A stretch of 64,000 bases of DNA, taken from the NCBI GenBank assembly GCA_011525295.1, contig WTGV01000059.1, positions 62,001-126,000 on the forward strand, written 5' to 3'. The DNA is from Pseudomonadales bacterium. GTDB taxonomy: Bacteria > Pseudomonadota > Gammaproteobacteria > Pseudomonadales > Azotimanducaceae. Both the position numbers and the translations under genes were made by a program. Positions within the stretch are counted from its first letter, which is position 1. Every line of letters starts with the position of its first letter. Shown in pieces: positions 18,224 through 26,748 of the stretch. Below the pieces are notes generated by a model. That model saw nothing but the letters and a program-made list of their open reading frames with translations. It did not search any database and was not told where the DNA came from.

Positions 18224-18253
18224 GCTGAACAATTTTCCATAAAATTGTTCAGC
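18224..18253. repeat. Perfect 13-base inverted repeat ahead of the DNA methyltransferase
   Basis: GCTGAACAATTTT (18224-18236) and its exact complement (18241-18253) flank the loop CCAT. The dyad sits between nadA and the methyltransferase, ending 14 bases before the latter's ATG. It lacks a following T-run in either direction, so an operator or 5'-leader hairpin is more likely than a terminator. Confidence 0.85.
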
Positions 18254-18267
18254 CCAATGGACTCATC

Positions 18268-19095
18268 ATGGGACAACTGTATATTATGACTGCGCTTTCG
18301 GTTGTAGAACACGACAGTGTTGTTTTGGACACGGACGGAATTACTTTGTACAACGGAGACTTCTTGAGACTCGATGGAATCGAGTCGCAATCTATTGATT
18401 TGATTGTTACTTCGCCGCCCTATAACATTGACATCGAATATGGTTCCACGAACGATAACCTTTCCTATGACGAGTACCTAAATTTCTCAGATGAATGGTT
18501 ACGTAAATGCTACGACCTATGTCGGTTTGATGGTCGATTGTGTCTCAACATACCACTTGACAAAAACAAGGGCGGACAGCAATCGGTATGTGCAGATTTC
18601 ACGACCATCGCCAAGAGTATCGGCTGGCGCTATCACTCTTCGATTATTTGGAACGAAGGAAACGTGTCTCGGCGCACTGCTTGGGGATCTTGGTTGTCAG
18701 CGTCCGCTCCTTACGTGATTGCACCCGTAGAAACAATTGTCGTTTTGTACAAAGAATCATGGAAAAAGACTAGAGGTGAAAGGAAGAGCGACATTGAACG
18801 GCAAGAGTTCATCGATTGGACAAACGGACTGTGGACGTTCAACGGACAAAGTAAAAAAGGTGCCGGGGGGCACCCAACAGCATTCCCGCTCGAATTGCCG
18901 AAACGATGTATCAAACTGTTCAGCTTTGTTGGAGACACTATTTTTGACCCTTTCGTTGGTAGTGGCTCATCGTTAATCGCGGCTAGTACTCTAGGGCGAA
19001 AAGGAATTGGCGTCGAAATAGACTCCAATTACTGCCAGATTGCGTTGAGCCGGTTAGAAAAAGAAGCGAGTGTATACCATGGACGCATTCTATGA
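18268..19095 (+). CDS. Solitary site-specific DNA methyltransferase (beta class)
   Basis: Amino-methyltransferase with the catalytic motif TSPPYN at residues 48-53 near the N-terminus and the AdoMet motif DPFVGSGS at 227-234 near the C-terminus, the beta-class order. Between them lies WNEGNVSRRTAWGSW, a likely target-recognition region. SPPY is commonest in N4-cytosine enzymes, but N6-adenine cannot be excluded. No restriction endonuclease is next door. Start ATG 18268; ATG 18286 is also possible. The inverted repeat directly upstream suggests its own regulation. Recognition sequence unknown. Confidence 0.88.
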   Translation: MGQLYIMTALSVVEHDSVVLDTDGITLYNGDFLRLDGIESQSIDLIVTSPPYNIDIEYGSTNDNLSYDEYLNFSDEWLRKCYDLCRFDGRLCLNIPLDKNKGGQQSVCADFTTIAKSIGWRYHSSIIWNEGNVSRRTAWGSWLSASAPYVIAPVETIVVLYKESWKKTRGERKSDIERQEFIDWTNGLWTFNGQSKKGAGGHPTAFPLELPKRCIKLFSFVGDTIFDPFVGSGSSLIAASTLGRKGIGVEIDSNYCQIALSRLEKEASVYHGRIL

Positions 19096-19214
19096 GAGAG
19101 ACACTACGTAAAAAAGGACTTCTTCGATAGAATTTGCCGAGACAATCGACCGTGTCCGTGACACAACTCAAGGATTCTTTTTCAGATGGACAAGTCCGTT
19201 CTTGAAGTGTAAGT

Positions 19215-19242
19215 TTGATACGCGACGACTGTTTGATACTAT
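19215..19242 (+). promoter_or_regulatory. Sigma-70-type promoter of the SDR gene
   Basis: TTGATA (19215-19220) and TACTAT (19237-19242) are separated by 16 bases, about 90 bases upstream of the SDR start. The region between holds no gene. Confidence 0.45.
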
Positions 19243-19334
19243 AAACCGTGTTCAATGAACACTCCGAGGCACAGGGCTTGAGCCTCTTTTGATCATTAAA
19301 CTTTCACAAATTTTTAATTAACAAGGAGACTATC

Positions 19335-20213
19335 TTGGGACTATTGGATGGAAAAGTAGTTGTCATAACCGGGGCTGGTGGTGGTTTAGGACGTGAATAT
19401 GCATTGTTGCTCGCGAAAGAAGGGGCAAATATCGTAGTGAACGACTTGGGTGGTGCGCGTGACGGTACTGGCGGCAACCAGAGCATGGCTGATTCAGTAG
19501 TCGAAGAAATCGTACAAGCTGGAGGTCGCGCAGTCGCAAACTATGGGAGCGTTGCAGATAAGAGCGATGCAGAACAAATGATCCAAGATGGCGTCGAAAA
19601 CTTCGGAAAGATCGACATTTTGATAGCAAACGCCGGCATCCTGCGCGATAAGACTTTTAAAAACATGACCGATGAGATGTGGGATACGGTGATTGACGTT
19701 CACCTCAAAGGTACGTACTTCACCGTGAAAGCTGCCTACGACCAAATGTTAGCACAAGGTCATGGGGGACGGATTCTTATGACAAGTTCGACGTCTGGTC
19801 TTTTCGGCAACTTTGGTCAAACCAACTATGGCGCGGCAAAGGCGGGAATCGCCGGTTTGGCTCGTAGCCTATACTTGGAGGGTAGCAAGTATGGAGTTAA
19901 CGTCAACGTTATTGCACCGACCGCTTGGTCAAGGTTAACAGAAGACATCTTTGATGAGGCAGTCAAAGATCAACTGGCTCCCGAGAAAGTCGCACCGATG
20001 GTTGTTTGGTTGTGTACTGATGCAGCAAAGGACATTACCGGTCGCACTTGGCTCGTCGCTGGAAACCGAGTGGCACTACTGAGTTGGAATCTACAACCTT
20101 TAGCCGTCAAAGATGAAGAGCAAGGACCGTGGGACCTTGACGAGTTGGGTCAGCACATTCTCAATTCGCAAGACTCTTGGCCGGCGATCAATCCATTGTT
20201 AGCGTTGTCGTAA
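19335..20213 (+). CDS. Short-chain dehydrogenase (3-hydroxyacyl-CoA dehydrogenase type)
   Basis: NAD(P)-dependent oxidoreductase with TGAGGGLG at residues 12-19, NAG in LIANAGILRD, and the catalytic Ser/Tyr/Lys in SSTSGLFG and YGAAK. The VNDLGG strand after the nucleotide loop and the ANYGSVAD stretch are typical of the peroxisomal multifunctional (HSD17B4-like) group acting on 3-hydroxyacyl-CoA. It starts at TTG: AAGGAG lies 6 bases upstream and no ATG fits. The 292 residues are a single domain, without the MaoC part. The exact substrate is unknown. Confidence 0.88.
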   Translation: MGLLDGKVVVITGAGGGLGREYALLLAKEGANIVVNDLGGARDGTGGNQSMADSVVEEIVQAGGRAVANYGSVADKSDAEQMIQDGVENFGKIDILIANAGILRDKTFKNMTDEMWDTVIDVHLKGTYFTVKAAYDQMLAQGHGGRILMTSSTSGLFGNFGQTNYGAAKAGIAGLARSLYLEGSKYGVNVNVIAPTAWSRLTEDIFDEAVKDQLAPEKVAPMVVWLCTDAAKDITGRTWLVAGNRVALLSWNLQPLAVKDEEQGPWDLDELGQHILNSQDSWPAINPLLALS

Positions 20214-20227
20214 CCAAATGAACTAGT

Positions 20228-20256
20228 GATGAAGGGAACTGCGGTTTCCACTCATC
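20228..20256. terminator. Imperfect hairpin between convergent SDR and MFS genes
   Basis: GATGA (20228-20232) pairs with TCATC (20252-20256), and the inner GGAAC pairs with GTTTCC around a TGCG loop, with two mismatches and one bulge. The position between two convergent genes suits a two-way terminator, but a clear T-run is missing. Confidence 0.35.
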
Positions 20257-20272
20257 AACTTAACAGGACAAT

Positions 20273-21502
20273 CTATTTGGTGATGGAGCGATGCGCGCCA
20301 ACACCGAATACCGCGAAGGCAATGGTCAGTACCAATAGTCCACCCGCGACTGACAATGAAAAGTCAATGCCCACCGCATCTGCTAGTATTCCTAACGGCA
20401 ACGCGCTGAATGGCATCATACCGTGTGCCATCATGTCGATACTCATGACGCGTCCCAACAAACTAGTTCGGACATGACTCTGTAATAGGGAACGATTCAA
20501 AGCCATGGCGGCACCGGCGAACCAACCGATTAGGCCAGACAATACAAATGCAAGCCACATCCAACTTGTAAATCCAAAACTAAAGATCAGTGCTCCCCAG
20601 GTGATTTGAAGTCCAATTAGCCATAATCCTTGACGGCGAAGGTCACTCGCCCATACGACCGTGAACGATCCTACGATCGAACCAATGCCGAGAGTCGCCA
20701 AAAGGAACCCATACTCCCGAGCACTTCCATGTAATACACTCTCGGTGAACGCTGGTATAAATGCATTTAGAGTGTGTCCAAACATATAGGCAAATACAGA
20801 CAAGAGTACGAGCGAAAAGACAATACGTTTATGTACAAGAAACTCGGCTACCTCGTACAAGTCTCGCTTGAGACTAGTCTCGTGAGAAGTGTCCGTTGCT
20901 TTTCCCGGTACAGTGATTGTCAACGAGATCAATGAGGCTAGGAGATATAGACTCGCAATAACAAGGAAAACGATTCCCACCGCGAGCTCGTTGCTGTGGT
21001 CCCCTGGAGCCAGCCAGTGGATTAGCAAACCAGCTAATGCTGGTCCACCCACTCGTGAAATATTCACCGCAGTGGCACTGAGCGCAAGTGCAGAGAAAAC
21101 CACGTCTTGCCTGACTACATGCGGAACAATAGCCTGTCGAGCCGGAAACGACAGTGCCAGAATAGACCCATTCACGATTCCAAACAATATAAAGTGAGAG
21201 AGTTCAATTCGATTTCCTAAGATCAAGAGCCCCACAATCGTTGTAGCTACCGCGTTGAGGGCATGCGCGACTACGATTATCGTTCTTTTCGCGATGCGGT
21301 CCGCTAATACTCCACCAGGCAGCGAAAGAAATATCTGGGGAAGCGTGAATGCCATAAGGACCCATGCCAAGTCACTATTCAACTGGTTAATATCATAGAC
21401 GTACCAACCCCGCGCAGCATACTGCATATTCATTGCCATTGCGGTGGCTAGCGTACCAATCCAGACTCGAGCGTAATTGATCGACAAAAAGAGCTTTCGC
21501 AT
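20273..21502 (-). CDS. MFS transporter (EntS/MFS_3-like)
   Basis: Polytopic 409-residue protein with about 12 hydrophobic segments. The motif PGGVLADRIAKR (about residue 62) between helices 2 and 3 is the classic MFS signature, repeated in weaker form as VVWASDLRRQG in the second half. Closest in style to the MFS_3/EntS group of efflux permeases. Substrate unknown. Start ATG 21502. Confidence 0.87.
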   Translation of the reverse strand: MRKLFLSINYARVWIGTLATAMAMNMQYAARGWYVYDINQLNSDLAWVLMAFTLPQIFLSLPGGVLADRIAKRTIIVVAHALNAVATTIVGLLILGNRIELSHFILFGIVNGSILALSFPARQAIVPHVVRQDVVFSALALSATAVNISRVGGPALAGLLIHWLAPGDHSNELAVGIVFLVIASLYLLASLISLTITVPGKATDTSHETSLKRDLYEVAEFLVHKRIVFSLVLLSVFAYMFGHTLNAFIPAFTESVLHGSAREYGFLLATLGIGSIVGSFTVVWASDLRRQGLWLIGLQITWGALIFSFGFTSWMWLAFVLSGLIGWFAGAAMALNRSLLQSHVRTSLLGRVMSIDMMAHGMMPFSALPLGILADAVGIDFSLSVAGGLLVLTIAFAVFGVGAHRSITK

Positions 21503-21849
21503 TGTTCAATGATAACCCCAGAGGTGGGTTAAGAACGGGGTACAGAAGGCGAGTAATTCAAACCACACATACTAGCCAGACGTCTTCCTATGTGGTTGTA
21601 TCGCAACAGAGAACTGCAAAACACAATCCAAATCCCGAAGCGGGAACTGAGGACATTCAGGTACCGCGGAAGCGAAGACTGCATTGAATAACTTTGGGTA
21701 TCGGAGAATTGGATTAGGATGTCACTTTTGCTCCGGACCCTGTAAATTGACACGAAACAATCGCGTCTAGGTTTTTATTCGATCTACGGAAGTCCCATAT
21801 CGTTGAAATCCATGTTCGAAGTCCTTGAGTTCGATGAATTCACACGCTG
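21503..21849. other. Non-coding gap
   Basis: 347 bases between the MFS start and the end of the interrupted membrane gene. Short frames on both strands look random. I see no RNA gene or strong repeat. Confidence 0.5.
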
Positions 21850-22287
21850 TTAGCTTGAAGCACCATTAGTGAGAGTGGTGACTAATGTGTCGCGTCGCCA
21901 CCACAAACAGGTCAGAATGTAGGCTGGAACTAACATTAACAGAAAACCTCCAATCATCAGTTGATACTGCACTGTAAGACTGGGATAGTCAAATACTTCG
22001 GCTGACGAATAGCCTCCGAACCATACCAACACAGCACCGATTGCAAACGCCAGGCCTAGAGCGAGAAACATAACCAGAATAGAAACACCAACGAGCTTAA
22101 ACGGCCTTCCTGATACATTCGCAACAGAGTTGAAAGACGACGTTAGAGTTAACAAACCACAATATCGTTTTTTGAGTTTGATCCAAGGAATACAGGTCGC
22201 AGTCCACGCTAATTGAACTCCTGTCGCCACGAATGCGACCCAACCCAACATCCAAAACAGGTTACTTCGACCCGGTCGGAAAAACAA
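21850..22287 (-). pseudogene. Membrane protein, part downstream of an in-frame TAG
   Basis: Three hydrophobic segments and a polar stretch (LKKRYCGLLTL). It lies in exactly the same frame as the upstream part: after the TAG at 22300-22302 come TTC GTT AAA GAG and then this TTG. The AAAGAG touches the TTG, too close to serve as its ribosome site, so independent initiation is doubtful. Together the two parts make one frame of about 232 codons. I do not recognise the family. It may be a decayed gene, a readthrough product or a second coupled gene. Confidence 0.55.
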
Positions 22288-22299
22288 CTCTTTAACGAA

Positions 22300-22545
22300 C
22301 TAGAAGATCTCAGTTAGAGTGTAGGGTAATACCACCAATAAGACACCTATCCAAACAAGGAATACAGTGAGTAATCGCAAGTCAGTCTGCCTAACAAATC
22401 CATTTCCCATGGCCAGATGTTCCAAGCGAAAAAAGATGAAAAGTGGAACTATGACCATCGGTAGAAACAAAATAGCCATTTCCCCCAGAACAAAACTGTG
22501 AGAGCAAAATATCCTAGCGTTATTACACTCTGAATCAATAGCCAA
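22300..22545 (-). pseudogene. Membrane protein, part upstream of an in-frame TAG
   Basis: The 81-codon frame starts at TTG 22545; an internal ATG at 22479 is preceded by a GGGGG run. Two hydrophobic segments (AILFLPMVIVPLFIFF and LLTVFLVWIGVLLVVLPY) are visible, and it ends EIF-TAG. The reading frame continues without a shift into the 21850-22287 part. No family was recognised. Confidence 0.5.
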
Positions 22546-22704
22546 ATTTTCAATGGATGTAAACCTCGTTCCCCATCAATATCAAGTCTCTAGCGACTAG
22601 CTAGCACTTTTATTTTCGAACGAATTTAAGAGGTTGTACGCAGAGACTGATGACATCTGACTAAATCCTTCGATTAAACACGATGATCATGTTGCGAGTA
22701 CGAT

Positions 22705-22734
22705 TTGACTGAGACAATCGAGGGTGACTATGGT
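22705..22734 (+). promoter_or_regulatory. Probable promoter of tRNA-Lys
   Basis: TTGACT (22705-22710), 18 bases, then TATGGT (22729-22734), about 50 bases upstream of the tRNA. Confidence 0.4.
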
Positions 22735-22786
22735 CTGAATTGCGAATTGTGAAAGAAACTTCACCTAAAATACGCCATTCTGAAAT

Positions 22787-22862
22787 GGGTCGTTAGCTCA
22801 GCTGGTAGAGCACCGGGCTTTTAACCCGTGAGTCCTGGGTTCGAGTCCCAGACGACCCACCA
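22787..22862 (+). tRNA. tRNA-Lys (anticodon TTT)
   Basis: 76 bases with CCA encoded. Acceptor GGGTCGT/ACGACCC, D-arm GCTC...GAGC, anticodon loop CTTTTAA (22818-22824), T-arm CTGGGTTCGAGTCCCAG. The outer base pair of the anticodon stem is C-T mismatched. Confidence 0.96.
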
Positions 22863-22896
22863 CTCTCTTACGCATCAACTCATCCAGCCTGACATT

Positions 22897-23688
22897 TCAC
22901 TCAGAAGACTCTTCGTCGTTTTCAGCTTCTCGTAGCGTTGTTGCATATTCTTCAGCCAAGCGAGCAGCACTTGTACCTGGATAGTCCTGTACAACCTCGT
23001 CTAAGTAATCCAATGCAGTTGAACTATCTCCAAGTTCGTCGTAGATGGTTCCTAGCTTGTACTTTGCTTCACCAACTTTTGCGTGTTCTGGGTGTAACCG
23101 AATCAGTTGGACAAAATTCTGTCTGGCTTCCTCTAATTCCTTTGGGTCTTTCGTTCTATAGAGTTCACCCAAATAATAAAAACCCATCGGAACGTGACTA
23201 CCATTGGGATAGGATTCGATCATCTCATTTAGAACAGAAATTGCTTCGTCATACTCCTGTTCACCGATGTGGTTGACTGCTGTTCGATACATCCCGTCTT
23301 CGGTGCTTTGATCAGAATTAAGGACATCCTGATCGGATGATTGCAAACTAGTTTGACCAGTCAACCCGCGAACGCGCTCGTCGAGTTCCTTGTATCGCTC
23401 GCGGTTATCTTGGCGAATCTTTTCAATCTCATATTCGAGCTGTTCTATCCTGCCAACTAAAGTACGATTCTCACTTTCGAGATCATTTAATTTTTTGAAA
23501 AGGATGGAGAGATTGAGATTGCCGTTTTCTGAATCCTCAGATTCTGTCGTATCGGTTTCATCCTGATCAACTTCGGTACTACTATCCTCTTCCAAGAAGT
23601 TGTCTACCTGAGCAAACGCCACAACACTGGTAAGAATTGTGGCGAAAGCTCCGGCCACCCAATACCGTGGGGACAACCGACCTATCAT
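22897..23688 (-). CDS. cpoB: Cell-division coordinator CpoB (YbgF)
   Basis: Periplasmic partner of TolA that links outer-membrane constriction to peptidoglycan synthesis. A signal peptide covers residues 1-26 (ending AFAQ). An acidic stretch follows, then a coiled coil (about 50-100, LNDLESENRTLVGRIEQLEYEIEKI), then TPR repeats (about 130-250, AVNHIGEQEYDEAISVL, FYYLGELY). It is the last gene of the tol-pal operon, 32 bases after pal. 263 residues is normal. Confidence 0.94.
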   Translation of the reverse strand: MIGRLSPRYWVAGAFATILTSVVAFAQVDNFLEEDSSTEVDQDETDTTESEDSENGNLNLSILFKKLNDLESENRTLVGRIEQLEYEIEKIRQDNRERYKELDERVRGLTGQTSLQSSDQDVLNSDQSTEDGMYRTAVNHIGEQEYDEAISVLNEMIESYPNGSHVPMGFYYLGELYRTKDPKELEEARQNFVQLIRLHPEHAKVGEAKYKLGTIYDELGDSSTALDYLDEVVQDYPGTSAARLAEEYATTLREAENDEESSE

Positions 23689-23720
23689 GGTTTGTCTCGC
23701 GACCTCGCGCGAAGCCGTTG

Positions 23721-24311
23721 TTATCTAATATCGATGACCGCGCGGCGGTTCTTTGCCCAAGCGGCTTCAGTACTCGCAGTGTCGAGGGGAACTTCTTCCC
23801 CGAATGTCGCAGTCGTAATTTGCGACTCACGAACTCCAGCTGACATCAGAAAGTCTGCAACTGCTTTTGCTCTTCGTTCACCTAAAGCTAAGTTGTATTC
23901 TCTAGTTCCACGTTCATCACAATGTCCGCTGATCGTCGCATTTCGGTCACGGTGTTCAACAAGTCGTTTGGCAATCTGTTGTAATCGTTCGAAATCGGCG
24001 GTTGATATGTCAGACTTGTCAAATTCAAAGTTGAAAGTCGTATTGATTGCCCTGCCATCGTCGTCTGTCGGTACCAAAACTTCATTACCTTCTTCGTCGG
24101 TACCCGCTACAAACGGTTTCGTTTCCTCAGGTTCAGGTTCAGGCGGTTCTGGTGGCGGTGGAGGTGGTGGCGGTGGTGGTGGATCCACGTCTACTTCTGG
24201 TGTCTCGGCTACCGGATCGGTTTCAGAACCACAGGGTAGGATAGCACATGAAGAGAGCAATACCGCTAGAACACCTAACAGTAGCCATGTCGTAAGCTTA
24301 TTGGCTTCCAT
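23721..24311 (-). CDS. pal: Peptidoglycan-associated lipoprotein Pal
   Basis: Outer-membrane lipoprotein tethering peptidoglycan and the Tol system. The lipobox is LLSSC; a linker with 11 successive prolines then EPPEPEPEE follows; the C-terminal OmpA domain carries FEFDKSDI, SGHCDERGTREYN and GERRA, which bind diaminopimelate. I start it at ATG 24311 (196 residues), with GGAG about 9 bases upstream; a TTG at 24326 would add five residues. The proline run (24151-24183) is longer than in E. coli Pal and should need EF-P for smooth translation. Confidence 0.95.
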   Translation of the reverse strand: MEANKLTTWLLLGVLAVLLSSCAILPCGSETDPVAETPEVDVDPPPPPPPPPPPEPPEPEPEETKPFVAGTDEEGNEVLVPTDDDGRAINTTFNFEFDKSDISTADFERLQQIAKRLVEHRDRNATISGHCDERGTREYNLALGERRAKAVADFLMSAGVRESQITTATFGEEVPLDTASTEAAWAKNRRAVIDIR

Positions 24312-24329
24312 GCAAAAATACTCCAATAG

Positions 24330-25631
24330 TTAAAGTTGTTGAAAAGTTAAGGTCGTCGACAAAAAGGGTGACCAAGCAGGTTCCTGAACATCGCCTTCAG
24401 ATGACGGCAGCCTGAACTCCACCTGTCCGTCAACCGAGACAATTCCTAATATCCCTTTACCCTGCTCTTTCGTCGCGAAAATTATCATCGATCCATTCGG
24501 AGCAACTGATGGTGATTCATCTAGTACGTTCTTCGTTAATACGATGTTGTCCCCAGAATTATCCAAAGCAGTCCAAACAATATGATAAGTACGATCGATG
24601 CGATGCACAAACAACATGTGCTTGCCATCGGGTAATATTCGCGGACGCGCGTTGTAATCGCCTTGAAATGTCAATCTTTTCGAATTCAAGGATTCTATAT
24701 CTATCCGATAAATCTGAGGGTTACCACTGCGATCCGACATAAAAACAATCTCTTCACCATCCAGAGTCCACACTGGTTCGGTATCGATCGCACGATGTGT
24801 TGTAATACGTTTGAACTTACGACTAGCAACGTCCATCACGTAGATTTCCGGATTACCGTCCCGCGACAAACTCATGACGAGTCGTTTACCATCGGGTGAG
24901 AACTCTGGAGAACTGTTAATGCCCTCAAATGCAGCCACCACTTCTCTCTCCCCTGAGTAGATTTCATGCACAACGATATTGGGAGTCCCAGTTTCAAAAG
25001 AGACGTACGCGATTGTCTCTCCATCGGGAGCCCAAGTAGGGGACATAATGGGTTGGAGAGACTCCAGTACCCTTTGTGCATTCTGGCCATCTGAGTCGGC
25101 AATCTCAAGACGCCAACTCGGGGTTGCGGTCCCGCGACCCTCCACCAAAACATACATTATTTTTGTTGAAAATGCTCCTGGTATGTCCGTGATGCCCTCA
25201 AACACCTTGTCCGCGACCATGTGTGCAATTTCACGATGTTGGCTCGACACACCGGTGACTTTACCAGCAACAAGCTTGCGCTCCAAACTCACGTCAAAAG
25301 CGTAAAAAGTAGCTGTTAATTCATCCTCTTCCTTTTCGATCTGACCAATGACTACGTAGTCCGTTCCTAGAACTCGCCAATCGCGAAAATTCACTTCATT
25401 GGGTATTTGCGGTAAAGAGAGCATGTCCTCGGTGGCGATCGGTGCGAACTGTCCGCTCCTGTAGAGATCAAACTCGACAATCGAAGCCATGTCTTTCACA
25501 CCTTCAGGTGTACCAAATGGTACGACGGCAATCTTACTCGCTTTGTCATTACCCTGTGTAATGACAATTTCAAGTGGTAGAACGGGGAACGTAACTAGGA
25601 GTAGTAAGAAGCCGAGAGTTACGCGATTCAC
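24330..25631 (-). CDS. tolB: Tol-Pal system beta-propeller protein TolB
   Basis: Periplasmic propeller shuttling between Pal and TolA. A signal peptide is followed by an N-terminal domain (about 25-160) and six blades with repeats such as PTWAPDGETIAYVS, PEFSPDGKRLVMS and DGEEIVFMSDRSGNPQIYRI. 433 residues is family-typical. It starts at GTG overlapping the tolA stop (GTGA), with AGGAGG nearby. Confidence 0.96.
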   Translation of the reverse strand: MNRVTLGFLLLLVTFPVLPLEIVITQGNDKASKIAVVPFGTPEGVKDMASIVEFDLYRSGQFAPIATEDMLSLPQIPNEVNFRDWRVLGTDYVVIGQIEKEEDELTATFYAFDVSLERKLVAGKVTGVSSQHREIAHMVADKVFEGITDIPGAFSTKIMYVLVEGRGTATPSWRLEIADSDGQNAQRVLESLQPIMSPTWAPDGETIAYVSFETGTPNIVVHEIYSGEREVVAAFEGINSSPEFSPDGKRLVMSLSRDGNPEIYVMDVASRKFKRITTHRAIDTEPVWTLDGEEIVFMSDRSGNPQIYRIDIESLNSKRLTFQGDYNARPRILPDGKHMLFVHRIDRTYHIVWTALDNSGDNIVLTKNVLDESPSVAPNGSMIIFATKEQGKGILGIVSVDGQVEFRLPSSEGDVQEPAWSPFLSTTLTFQQL

Positions 25632-26320
25632 CGCAGGAGGTCCTCTGGTTTGAATCGAAGCTTAAATACTCTGAAATTTTTTTCGAACAATTCCGTGTTC
25701 TCTGGTACCGTAAATCGTTTTACGTCTTTGACTGCCTTCTCCGCCGACCTGTCAAAGGCATCATTACCACTAGATTCTACTATATTTACCGTGTTTAGCT
25801 CACCGTTAGGGAAAAGTTCAACTTGCAAAGTAACTTCCATTCCCCTTCTCGCGCTCGGTGGACGGTCCCATTTGTCCGAAATTGCAGTGTTAATCAGGTT
25901 GACGTAAGTCGCGCTTTCTTCGTCCAGTGCTAGGTCTGATAGAGATTGTATCGTTTCCGAGATGTCGTCTTCAAGAGTGGAATCTCGGAGTTCTTCTAAC
26001 GTTTGCAATCGCTTTTGAGACTCATCGGACAAATCTAAATCATCTAGAATGTCCTTCTCTTCTTCGACTGTGGGAGTCGACGCTGTTTCCGGTAAGGGAA
26101 TCATGGGGGAAAGACTGGGAGGTGCCGTCATCTCAAGGGCGTTCTGTTGAGTATCCAATACTATTAGAGTCGCCCGCACTACTTTTGGCTGGAGTATGAC
26201 TTCTTCAGACTGAAACTTCAAACCGCCTACTAGCGCAAACTGAAAAATTAAAGCAGCCACGTGGAGCAATAGTGCCAGCACAAACGCGATACCGTAATCT
26301 CGAATCCAATGCATGGACAC
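25628..26320 (-). CDS. tolA: TolA, unusually short
   Basis: Inner-membrane anchored protein that carries the TolQR proton-motive force across the periplasm. One N-terminal span (about residues 10-32), then about 100 acidic, Leu-rich residues, then a C-terminal TonB-like domain (about 130-230, with SDKWDRPPSARRGMEVTLQV and SGNDAFDRSAEKAV). At 230 residues it is about half of E. coli TolA (421); the long Ala/Lys helical domain II is nearly absent. It starts at GTG 26320 (ATG 26314 possible) and overlaps tolR by one base. Confidence 0.92.
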   Translation of the reverse strand: MSMHWIRDYGIAFVLALLLHVAALIFQFALVGGLKFQSEEVILQPKVVRATLIVLDTQQNALEMTAPPSLSPMIPLPETASTPTVEEEKDILDDLDLSDESQKRLQTLEELRDSTLEDDISETIQSLSDLALDEESATYVNLINTAISDKWDRPPSARRGMEVTLQVELFPNGELNTVNIVESSGNDAFDRSAEKAVKDVKRFTVPENTELFEKNFRVFKLRFKPEDLLR

Positions 26321-26748
26321 TAAATCTCCTCTGGCTCAGTGACCAAGCCAACATCGTCCGCACCGGCTTCCTTAAGTGCGTGTATAACTTGCATCACGTA
26401 CCCATAGTCTAGTGCTTGATCTCCGCGAACAAACACCGGTACGTTGGGCCGGGCACTTAACACTTTACTTGTTCTTTCCTGCATTTCATCAAATGAAATG
26501 AATGAATCCTCATCAAATTCGGCAGAGACCCCCACGTTAACGTAGATTCGTTTATCAGCCCGAACAGTTACCACCAAGGGATCTTCGTCATAGTTTTCAA
26601 GAGCACCCGAAGAGTCTTGTGGTAGGTTTACCTCAATGCCTTGGTTTAGAAGAGGTACCGTAACCATGGAAACAATCAGTAGGACCAACATCACGTCAAT
26701 CAACGGCACAATATTGATCTGGGACATGGGCCGGCGACGTTGTGCCAT
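26320..26748 (-). CDS. tolR: TolR
   Basis: ExbD/TolR-family inner-membrane protein using proton flow with TolQ. MSQINIVPLIDVMLVLLIVSMV carries the membrane span with the essential Asp, and the periplasmic domain ends VIHALKEAGADDVGLVTEP. 142 residues is typical. TAATG junction with tolQ. Confidence 0.96.
   Translation of the reverse strand: MAQRRRPMSQINIVPLIDVMLVLLIVSMVTVPLLNQGIEVNLPQDSSGALENYDEDPLVVTVRADKRIYVNVGVSAEFDEDSFISFDEMQERTSKVLSARPNVPVFVRGDQALDYGYVMQVIHALKEAGADDVGLVTEPEEI

Noticed and set aside
18268..20213. Restriction-modification system around the methyltransferase
   Set aside because: No endonuclease frame lies on either side; the neighbours are nadA and an SDR, so I treat the enzyme as solitary.
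23692..24333. Rightward frame of 213 codons with a glycine run
   Set aside because: It is the antisense shadow of pal; the glycines are the reverse of the proline codons.
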